Shown piece after piece: positions 35,268-45,800 of a DNA stretch of 52,669 bases. Both the position numbers and the translations under genes were made by a program. Each line of letters starts with the position of its first letter. Positions within the stretch are counted from its first letter, which is position 1. The notes beneath the pieces were generated by a model. The model saw nothing but the letters and a program-made list of their open reading frames with translations. It was not told where the DNA came from and made no database searches. The DNA is from a virus. The DNA lies in IMG/VR virus record IMGVR_UViG_3300028666_000041, positions 1 to 52,669 of that record; one strand, given 5' to 3'.

Positions 35268-35705
35268 ATGTCTTTTGATCTAAAAATACTTAATGGTGAT
35301 TTAGTTATTTCAAATTCTGATTTTGCTACGGTTCAAGGAAACGATAAATTGGTGCAAGATTTGCTCAAAATAGCCTTAACAGAGGCTGGTGCGAACGTAT
35401 TAAATCCTTGGTATGGAACACTAATGTCTAAGTCTTTAATAGGATCTGTTCTAAATAGTGATATATTACTATCAGTTGCGCAAACTCAACTAGAAAATGC
35501 GGTTCAAAATTTGAAAAAACTACAAAACTTACAAGTTCAGTCTGGTCAATCAGTTTCACCAGATGAACAAATCGCATTTATTAAAAATATATCAATAACG
35601 CAAAGTCCATATGATCCGCGCTGGTATATAACGACTATAAATGTATTGAGCAGAGCATTTGGTAAAGTAAGCGCGACATTTCAAACTCCAATAAGTAATA
35701 TTTAA
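35268..35705 (+). CDS. Baseplate wedge protein, gp25-like
   Basis: 145 aa. The ATG at 35268 is preferred because AGGTG lies 5 nt upstream and the protein then starts MSFDLKILNGDLVIS, the usual start of this family. An in-frame TTG at 35244 would add eight residues but lacks a ribosome binding site. DFATVQGNDKLVQDLLKIALTE and the GTLMSKSLIGS segment fit the gp25-like core, which forms part of the wedge joining hub to sheath and starts sheath assembly. It is longer than the about 130 aa of T4 gp25, with a helical stretch in the middle. The next gene starts 9 nt later, and that gene order (gp25 then gpJ/gp6) is conserved across contractile tails. Confidence 0.82.
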   Translation: MSFDLKILNGDLVISNSDFATVQGNDKLVQDLLKIALTEAGANVLNPWYGTLMSKSLIGSVLNSDILLSVAQTQLENAVQNLKKLQNLQVQSGQSVSPDEQIAFIKNISITQSPYDPRWYITTINVLSRAFGKVSATFQTPISNI

Positions 35706-35714
35706 GGCTACATA

Positions 35715-38700
35715 ATGGTAACGATCAGATCAACTAATGATATTATATTAAGTCTAATAGACTTTTTTAATACAGCTCAGCCAAATTTGGATTTAAAGCC
35801 GGGAACGGTCGCTAGAGATCTGATTGTAGATGCTCCGGCATCACAGATTGCATTGTTATATGATGAACTTGGTAAGATATCTAATCTTCAGTCATTAAGA
35901 CTTGTATCCGGTAGTGACCTTGATAAATTAGCACAAAACTATGGTGTCACAAGAAAAGTAGCAACCAAATCTTCTGGTACGGCATTATTGACATTTAGTT
36001 CTATCCCAGCTATCATTGCCATCAATGTTAATTCATTAATAACTTCTACGAGCGGCTCTACATTCGTTGTATTGAATGGTACAAGCGTAGATCCAGCAAA
36101 TGCTAATTTTTATAAATCTATCGCTACTAAATATCAAAGTGCATTGAGTTTTTTGAATATAACAGATCAATATGCGGTAGAAGTATCGGTACAGGCAACT
36201 ACTGCTGGTAGTGCCGGAAATGTATCACAATATTCATTAAATCAAACGGCTATTGCTGGTGTATCAAATGTTACGAACACATTTCCATTCACTGGTGGTG
36301 TGGATCAAGAAAACGATGCAACATTTAGGAATAGAGTATTAGCAGTATTTAGTGGTTCTAATATAGGCACAGCCCTCGGATACAAAAATCTCGTAGAGTC
36401 AAATTCAGCCGTTGAAGACGCAGTGGTAATTGGTCCTGGTAATCCACTAATGACAAGAGATGGAACGCAGGTAGTAAAAAATTCAGATGGTAGTTATACG
36501 ATAATATCAGAAGGAACTGGCGGAAAAGTAGATATCTTATTGCTTGGAAGTATATTGACTCAATTTACGGATACATATATCTATATAGATCAGAGTAATA
36601 ACAATGATCCAACTAGTACTGCTAATATAATTGTTTTAGGTCAAATTCCAGCAGATGTTAATAAAACAGTTACTCAAAAAAGAATTGACGATATCGCAAA
36701 TGGTACATTACCGGCTCAACCTGTAGAGGCAATTTTACAAGTTACAGGAACGCTTAGTGGCGGTAATTTTATTCCAAAAACTACAGATAGTCTTGGAAGA
36801 GTGTCTGGAAACTATGAGCTAATAAAAGATACTGGAGTATATGCTGGCAGTCCATGGGGATTCGATAAATTTCACTGGATATCAAATAAGATATCGTTAT
36901 TTCAAGAAGATAGAATCAAGTCAAAATTTAACGGACAAGATGCTACAACATATTCGGATGTTATTGATATATCAGAAGTACAACAGAGTATATCTATAGT
37001 TAGTGAAAATAGTAATGTATCAACAAGTGATAATTCTATAATTCAACTATTACACACTCCAGCTACAAATGTAACCAGGGTATTCAATGTGAATACTGGT
37101 GAAACATATCAAATCACTAATCAGAACTTAGACAATACTGGAAGCACTAATACAACTGGCAGAATACAAATTACTGGTAATACATTACCGGCATCAAGTA
37201 ATATCCTTCAAGTTGATTATACCTGGATAGTTAGCTATGATCCATACAGCGATTATGATGGTAAATTCTTAAAAAATAATCCTCGACCAATAACTGATAG
37301 CGTTGATTGGGATATGTCTAATGTTATTAGAGATGAACGGGTTTTATTTTCTATGAATGCCACTAATAATTTTTATGTTGGGACGGTAAAACATCCGGTA
37401 TCTACAATAATAAGTGCTGATTATTTTAGTTTTACGCGTGGTACTGTTGTAGCTAGTACTGTGCCGAATTTTCCAACAAGATTGCAGGTAGTTCTATCTC
37501 CCATAGATAACCCAATTAGCTCCATAGAAGATATTAGATTGGCTGATTCCAATGAAGAAGTATACAATACTGCAGAAGGCGATGGAATTATTATTAATAA
37601 TAGCATCGTAGTTGGTATAGAACTTAAGTATAGCGTTATTGTAATTTTGCCAACAGACACAACAGCAGTACTTGGTAGCTTGATATCAATTACATATAAT
37701 CAACAAGATGCATTTAATGCCACTAATTCAACCGGAAGTTTTTCATCCAATCAAATAACTGTTCCAGTTGGAAATGTTCCAACAACAACTCAATCTGTAT
37801 ATTTGGATGTTACATATCTAGCTGCGGTACCAGATTTAATGTCTGTTGGTATAACTGGATTACCAGTTAGTAGATCTGGTAATGGATTTTTACTAAATAC
37901 CAGCACTGGCGCAACCAATACTATAAAATCAAATGTAATTAAAAAAGAAAATCAAACTATTCAGGTCAACGGTCTTTCCCAAAATTATATTACATTGAGT
38001 ATACCTTCTTCTGATTTCTCATTATTACAATCACAAGTAGTATCAGTAATAGATTTAGTGTCAGGTAAAGAAATATGGAATGCTGATTTTCCAGGTACTG
38101 TTGTAAATACAGGTACTGCATATCAGTTGATTTTTTCTGGATTTAACTCGCCAAATATTGGTGATAATGTTCTTGTGTTATATTTTGCAGATGATATAAG
38201 AAGATTTCAACCATTTACATACAACAACACAATACTAAAAAACGATTTTCAGAACTTATTATTCAATTTCACTAATAATAATTATTATGTACCAATACAT
38301 AATTTTATTGTTGAAAATAATATAACTTTTAATATAATTGATAATACGACCGGTATAGCAATAGCATCTGGTACAGATGGATATATACAGTCTGTAAACG
38401 CCAATTCTACGGTTGCAACTTTTTCAAGTATATTATTTAGTTTTTCATCAGTAGATGATTTATTAGGTAAGTCGATAAGACTAATTAATACATCTAATGT
38501 AAATAATAAAGGAACATATAATATAACATCATTTAGTTCTTCAAGTAATTTAATAACAATACAATTAGCAGTAGCTAATCTAGCAGTGAATCAAATAAGT
38601 GTAATTAGAATTGCGGATGGTAAGGATTTATGGACAACTTCTGGTATAATTGATCCGGTAAATAATATTTTAAATTTACCAGCAAATGCTGTTGCCTCTC

Positions 38701-39806
38701 AAGGTGATGCAGTGGTTGTAATGCTATTTTCAAATAAAAATTTGCATCAGTCACCAACTAAGCTATCTATAACAGTCACAGATCAAATATCTAACCAGGG
38801 TGTTATAACTGCAAGCGGAACAACAGTTACCCAGGTTGCAAGCGTTATATTCACTGCTATAAATAATGGATTAAAACAAAATGCTCTAAGTGCTTTTAAA
38901 ACATTTTTAGGACTTACATCTAATTCTACGATACCATCAAATACTTATATTGTTAGAGTAGTTAGTGTAGAAAAAGTAAATATTACAACTGGTAATCAAG
39001 TATTAAGCACCGCAGCAACATACGATGTATTCGGTACAAGTATTAGTAATAATATATTGTATGCAAATGAAATGATTAATGATACAACATTACAAAATAC
39101 AGAATTTACATTACCATCAACAAGCAATAATCTAGCTAATGCACCAGTAATTGGTGATGCATTACAGGTTACTTTTTATTATGCAACAGATAATGATTCA
39201 GAAAATGTATATTTCTCAAAAAATGGTACGCTGTTCACTAATAAAAAGTTTGCGTTCTTAGATAGATTTTATGCATCAAGCGGATTTAATTCGTCACAAT
39301 CTGCTAGATTTACTGTATCATTTTTTACTCAACCGGCAACCGGCTCAAGGTACACAGCTGTATATGATTACTTAGCTCCAAAGCAAAACGAAAGAATTTT
39401 AATTCAGTATAACTATAACTCACTAATAAGCACAACAACATTTACGGTTGAAGGAGCTAGACCAATAACAGCGGATGTTTTAGTCAAGGAGGCTCAAGAA
39501 TTACTAATAGATGCAACACTAAATATAGTAGTAAATTCAAATTCAACCAACTCAGCTGCAATAGTAATTCAGAATGTAAAAAATGCAGTTACTACAACAA
39601 TTAATACCGGAAAGCTAGGTGATGTATTAAACGCATCAACATTAATTGCAGCTGCACAAGCAGTAAGCGGTGTTGAGCGAGTTAGAATAGTATATTTCAA
39701 TGTTGATGGGCAAGCAGGGCAAGTGTTGACTATAACCGCTCAACAAAATCAGTATTTTGTTGCTAACACTGTAACGGTAGCACAAGAAAGTATTACAAGT
39801 GGCTAA
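35715..39806 (+). CDS. Baseplate wedge protein, gpJ/gp6-like, with large beta-domain insert
   Basis: 1363 aa. Residues 1-230 match the baseplate-J pattern: IILSLIDFFNTAQPNLDLKPGTVARDLIVDAPASQ, LVSGSDLDKLAQNYGV, GSAGNVSQ, TGGVDQENDATFRNRVLAVF. The C-terminal 120 residues (VEGARPITADVLVKEAQELL ... VKNAVTTTINTG ... VSGVERVRIVYFN) match the end of such proteins. Between them some 800 residues of beta-domains are inserted, far beyond the roughly 300-660 aa of gpJ/gp6. The insert includes one copy of the recurring roughly 80-aa domain (residues about 883-970) and two copies of a second repeated domain (nt 38031-38225 and 38589-38770). gp6-like subunits form the ring that holds the wedges together. 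The next gene overlaps by 8 nt. Confidence 0.85.
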   Translation: MVTIRSTNDIILSLIDFFNTAQPNLDLKPGTVARDLIVDAPASQIALLYDELGKISNLQSLRLVSGSDLDKLAQNYGVTRKVATKSSGTALLTFSSIPAIIAINVNSLITSTSGSTFVVLNGTSVDPANANFYKSIATKYQSALSFLNITDQYAVEVSVQATTAGSAGNVSQYSLNQTAIAGVSNVTNTFPFTGGVDQENDATFRNRVLAVFSGSNIGTALGYKNLVESNSAVEDAVVIGPGNPLMTRDGTQVVKNSDGSYTIISEGTGGKVDILLLGSILTQFTDTYIYIDQSNNNDPTSTANIIVLGQIPADVNKTVTQKRIDDIANGTLPAQPVEAILQVTGTLSGGNFIPKTTDSLGRVSGNYELIKDTGVYAGSPWGFDKFHWISNKISLFQEDRIKSKFNGQDATTYSDVIDISEVQQSISIVSENSNVSTSDNSIIQLLHTPATNVTRVFNVNTGETYQITNQNLDNTGSTNTTGRIQITGNTLPASSNILQVDYTWIVSYDPYSDYDGKFLKNNPRPITDSVDWDMSNVIRDERVLFSMNATNNFYVGTVKHPVSTIISADYFSFTRGTVVASTVPNFPTRLQVVLSPIDNPISSIEDIRLADSNEEVYNTAEGDGIIINNSIVVGIELKYSVIVILPTDTTAVLGSLISITYNQQDAFNATNSTGSFSSNQITVPVGNVPTTTQSVYLDVTYLAAVPDLMSVGITGLPVSRSGNGFLLNTSTGATNTIKSNVIKKENQTIQVNGLSQNYITLSIPSSDFSLLQSQVVSVIDLVSGKEIWNADFPGTVVNTGTAYQLIFSGFNSPNIGDNVLVLYFADDIRRFQPFTYNNTILKNDFQNLLFNFTNNNYYVPIHNFIVENNITFNIIDNTTGIAIASGTDGYIQSVNANSTVATFSSILFSFSSVDDLLGKSIRLINTSNVNNKGTYNITSFSSSSNLITIQLAVANLAVNQISVIRIADGKDLWTTSGIIDPVNNILNLPANAVASQGDAVVVMLFSNKNLHQSPTKLSITVTDQISNQGVITASGTTVTQVASVIFTAINNGLKQNALSAFKTFLGLTSNSTIPSNTYIVRVVSVEKVNITTGNQVLSTAATYDVFGTSISNNILYANEMINDTTLQNTEFTLPSTSNNLANAPVIGDALQVTFYYATDNDSENVYFSKNGTLFTNKKFAFLDRFYASSGFNSSQSARFTVSFFTQPATGSRYTAVYDYLAPKQNERILIQYNYNSLISTTTFTVEGARPITADVLVKEAQELLIDATLNIVVNSNSTNSAAIVIQNVKNAVTTTINTGKLGDVLNASTLIAAAQAVSGVERVRIVYFNVDGQAGQVLTITAQQNQYFVANTVTVAQESITSG

Positions 39807-42800
39807 CTTAAGAATCATAACTGTATCGGTAGTAACTAGTACTACTATTACTGCTAAATTTTCAGAAAATTTAAATGAAAATATAGATACATCAAATATT
39901 ACAATAAGTTCACAAACTCCCGGAGTTTCTGACTCATCTGTATTAATTGTTAGTGTATTAGGTAATACATTAAATATTACCACGCAGCCATTAGTTCCAC
40001 AAGCCGCATATTATATAATTTTTCAATCAACCAGCCAAGTGCCATTCAATTCACTTAATGGCGATGCATTCATTTTGAATGACGGTGTAACGAATAGACA
40101 ATTAATATTAGGTCCACTGGATGCTGGTAATCCTGTGCTAATATATCTAAACAATTTTTTACGAAATAATGTTTATGATTTAGATAGCCCTTCGATAATA
40201 TCGAATTACATCAAAGGACTATCTTCTGTACTATCGCAATCATTGTATGCTGTGCGACAGTCAAAAAATGAAAATTACTTAAGTACTACCATAATTGATG
40301 AGTCAAAAACGAGAGGCACTGGACCATACGATAGACTGAATGAGGAAAGCGCATATGAAATACTAAGAGTTGGCATGAACCCAACTAATGATCCAGTACA
40401 AAATATAACATCAATATCAACATTTCCATCATATCCTGTATCATTACAATCTGCAAATTACACAGAGAGTTTACCAGTGGTTTATGCTGATAAATCCGGT
40501 TCATTTAATATGGATACTTTTACAATTAATTCTACTGAACGATTTGTAATAGTATTAAATAGTGTAGTGTTTGTATATAATTCATCAATGCCACTATATA
40601 ATTATGATATACCAACATATGGATATCAGATATTAGATTCGACATATGATCCTGATAACGCATTTACTTATGTATTACTTGCTGATAATCAATTAAAATT
40701 GAATCAAGAAGTATTTAATGATCCTAATTTTTCAATAGAAAATCTTGCATACATTCAGGTTACATACCAGTATAGAGATACTGGAAAAGTTTTAGATCCA
40801 TCATCATTAGTTATTGATACGGTAATATCATCTGGTCGTGAAATTGTTCCACCATTAGAAAATACTTTTACACTAATGCATGCTCCAATAGTAACAGGCT
40901 CAGATGCTATAGGAACTATTGGTGATGTGGTATTTATAGATCCTAACGCATTTCCAGGATCTGGTACTCCGCACCCTGCATTTCTATATGAAATACCATT
41001 TAGATTTGATTACTTACCATCACAAGTAGGCGAATATTCAGTTGATTACAATACTGGTAATGTGTATGTGTATGGACAAGATAATAATAAAACAGGAACG
41101 GGCGCGTATCCTCCATTAGCTACATACAGTTATAGATATGTTTTTAAATCTCAGATAGATTATGTATATGATTCAGATAGTTTCGAGTTAGTTGCATTAC
41201 CTAATGGAAGTCTAACTGGTTCGTCTGCTAATGTAATATTTAATTATGAACAAGTATTGGCACAAGGAATAGATTATGTTGTAGCCTCTCATATAGAAGT
41301 ATTGAGTGAATATGTAGATAATAGATTAATTGCAACAAATACTATCCAGCCATTAAATTTTCCAGTTACAGATGTATTTAGAATATTCAATCAAACAACC
41401 GGTGAAGTATACAGTATACTCAGATGGACTGACAATCAAATATTTTTTAGCTATATCAAAGCTCCTAATATTGTTAGTACGACAGGAGAACGAGCAACAT
41501 TTCAAAATATTGTAAATGAGACGCTATCTGTTGCAGCAGTAATGACGTTAGCTGGTGGTGAGATATTTCAATTTTTTCTAAATAATAACAATATTATTTC
41601 TACTTCACAGGATGAAATAGGATCATCATTCAATACAAGTGTATCATTTTCAAACACTAGTACATTTCAACAAGAAGTATATTTTGATAATTCGTCAACA
41701 AACACACAAAATATAGCTAGACTTCAAAATATAGGTGATTACCAAATTGATTATGTTAACGGGGTAGTATGGTGTTATGTTCCAATTGGGCAATCATATT
41801 CAGTTGGATTTATATCATATAAACGAGGATACATATCTCCAACAAATCCGCATCTAATTTCAGTTGATGATATCTATTACCAGCTAAATATTTTAAATCA
41901 AAAAACAAAACAATTTTCATATACAAATTTTAGTGATGGTAGTATATTACCATCAACATTCGATGTTGCGAATGAAGGATTTTTAAATGGAAATCCTGAA
42001 TATCCATATCAAATATATAACAATCAAGTTGGAACATTTATAAATACTGTATTTTCTCCCGGAGTATCCAGTTATATTGGATATGTAAGAGGATTATATG
42101 AATATGAAGACTTGTTGAATAATATAAATCCGATTAATTTTTCACAAGCTACAACTTTTAATGGTAAAAATATAACCGTATCTTCATTACCATTTACTGA
42201 GTATCATTCAGTACAATTTGATGGAACTAATTATTATATTTTAGCAAACACTTCTTTATTATATTTGTCTCCAAATATTACATTAAATATTCAGATAACA
42301 AGACTCTCAGATAACGCCACATTATGGAATAATTCTGGTACGCTAGTTTTTGGTAATCCACTTAAATTGATATTGCCAAATATTAATTCACCAAATGCTG
42401 GTGATGCAATACAACTTTCGTATTCTTATACAATAAATAATCTCTATCGAGTAGTTATAGATTATGATAAAGGCGGATATTATATAGACTATACATATTT
42501 AGCTGATGAAATAATTATTAGCTACGAGTATGGTGATAATGTATTAGATTTTAGCAAATCAATGGCATTGAGTCAAGGTGATACATATTATGTTAGCTAT
42601 AAAGTTGGTGCATTACGGGACGCATTACTTAAAAATTTCGGAACGCTAATAAATATACCTATCCTAAATAGTTTAGATGTTTCATTTGAGAGAGAAAGAT
42701 ACAGAGACGCGTTGATAGCGGCAATGAGTTCTTTTCCTGAGGGACCAACAATTACTTCTATGAGCAATTTGGTTGAAACAATCGTTCATGCACCCCCACA

Positions 42801-45800
42801 AATAATAGAATCTGCATTCCAAAACTGGTCACTTGGAAGTGATCTACTCAATCCACAACCAATAACAACAAATGGTTCCTTTTCATTAGTACAAGCGAAA
42901 TATGATAACGGTGTTCTTATGAACACGCCTGGTCAAGTCATTAAATTTCCAACAGTTTCTAATTTGAGATTAGAGCAAGGATCTTTTGAGTGTTGGGTTA
43001 TACCAAACTGGGATGGCATTGATAATCAATCAGTGCTACATTTTACAATAACTAAAAATGGTCAGCCTGTTCTACCACAAAATGTATTCATTGGACCATC
43101 TGCCTATCATCCGGTTTTTGATGGCTATGCTTCATTTACTATTACTAAAAATAGTAATACATTGGGGATTCCAAATAAAAGTAAAGATGGTGTTTTTATA
43201 TATTGTGCAAATGATCCATATACTAATTTTAGTAGGTGGTATTTCGATGTTTTAGATGGGTACGCAGATGGTTATGGAATAAAAAACTATCAAATTTCAG
43301 TAAAAACAGATGGAACATTTTATAATGTAAAACCAACAAGAAACAATCAACTATCTTCTGATAGGATATTTAGTGGTACAAATAATATATCATATAGTAT
43401 TTCTGGAATTAGTAATGTAAATCAAGGTATAACATTTGTAGCTGATTATAATCATTATGTTTTTGATTTTGGTAAAGATCAAAATCATAATAGATTCTCT
43501 ATATATAAGGATGAAAGCGGATATCTAAATTTTAGAGTTTTTGATAAGGACGGTAGAAATTCAACAGTGGATACTGATATTTCTAGTTGGAAGGCTGGAC
43601 AGAAACATCATATTGCGGCGTCTTGGTCACTAAATACAAAAAATAGTAGAGATGAGTTGCATTTATTTGTTGATGGTAAGGAAGTACCAAATATAATAAA
43701 ATATGGTAGTAACATAGCACCATATCTACATGAAAAATTCAGAACAGTTGATCCAGAAGAAATTGTTGGGGTAATTAATTCTGCAATAGTTTCATCAATA
43801 GATTTGGTAACAACTATTGGATCGAATATTGTAACATCGTCATTAAATTTTAGTGCATATGGGGTTGTAAATGGTGGAATAATTTATATCGAAGAACCAG
43901 GTTTTTCTCAATCGGGTTATTCCATAGTAAATGTCAACGGAAACACACTTACATTAGCGTCGGTTATGCCGTTGTCTATGACTGGTGGATATTTCTCAGT
44001 AAATAAAACTTCTTTCAATGTATTAACTGAAATAGATTTATATCCAAATATATCTGTATCATTATTACATTCATTATTAAATGGAAATGACTTACAGGTA
44101 ACAGATGGTTATAACATAGTAACATCAGCTTCATTTAATTTTTCAATAAAAAATATTTTACCAGGATACATAATCAGAATTGCTGAAAGCGGATTTGCTG
44201 AAAGTTATATTATTTTAGCTGTCAATGGTAATAACCTTACTCTTAATTCTAAAATGCCAGTAAATTATTCTTCCGCTGCATTTTTTATATATTCAAATGC
44301 AGCTCAGGAAATACCTGGTGTACGAGCATTGCATCCAGCATATAGTATAACGAGAAATTCAAATGATACTATTACATTAACTATATTAGATAAAGCATTG
44401 CCAAATGATATAGTTTTAATAGAAACTCTTGGATTAAATCATAGATTGATCAATCATAAATATTATGTATGGGGTAATGCTTCTAATATAATAAAAACAA
44501 AATTACCATCTCCAATTTTACTCTCAGATGTTAAAATTACACATATCTTATTGGATACAATTAATATTGGTCCAAGCAACTCAATGCTAGGTGGCGGTGT
44601 ATTCACATCTAATAATATAGTAATGGACCAGCCATCAATATCTGATAATGGTAGAACGCTATCTGTATATGTTTCTGGTACGAATGTAGATTATTCAAGC
44701 CCCGTAACGGTTTCAATTTATGGTACAAATAATACATCATCACCAGAAGTTTTGACTTTTAGTGCAAACGGAACACAATTAACAGTATCACAATTTATTT
44801 CAGTTGACTATGCTGTAGTAACTTGTAAGCCAATTGATCCAACTAAAAACTGTGTTGTAATTTCAATACAAGAAGCTAACCCTATAACTGTCGCAGAAAA
44901 TAGTACCGTTGTTCCAACTATAAGGTATAGCTACCAAACAGCTGCTGGTAATACGCTTACCGGTAGTGGTAATACAGTTTCCGATGAAAACGGATTCTTT
45001 TCTTCACAAAGTGTTGGAAACTATTTGATGATTACATATCCAGCAATAAATGCTGGGCAGTATCAAATACTATCGGTATCAGCGGATCACTCAAGCGCAA
45101 TGATATCCCCATCATTGTCATCTCCAATTGTTTCTGATGGAATATATGAGATACTAACTGTTACAACATATAGAAGCGGTCTTCAAAACGGATTTTTTAT
45201 ACTAGAAAATCTATCAACGCCGGGTCAACCGTATAATCTGGTTCAAGGATCATATAATTTTGAGTATTATACATACCTGTCTGTTCCAATAAATACAGGA
45301 AATCTGTACTCATATGTTGGTACTGATTTTACTGGTAATAATATATTTAATGGAACAATCGATGAGCTAATGATTGTATCAGAAAAGCTTACAGATGTAA
45401 GGGTCGGTGAAATGGTTGGGGCTAACCAAGAAACGATCACAAAAGATTTTAATTCAATCAAGGCATTGAAGCCAACACAAAATACATTGATGCTACTTCA
45501 TTTTGATACCTTCCCATTCACCAATGACTCATCAATTTACACTACAGCATCAAATCAATTTATTCAATCTTCTATAAGCGTGAATGATAATTTTGGTAAA
45601 AGTATAGCCATAACTAATACTCCATTGGTAATAAATAACACTGGTATATTGACAAAACAGCAAGGAACTATCGAGTTTTGGGTTAATCCTATGTATGATA
45701 CAAGCAATGATCCAAACTACAGATTTTATTTTGATGCCTCTTCTATCGTTAGTGAAAAAATAATCAGTATTAACAATGCTACTGTAAAGGTATCTGGAAG

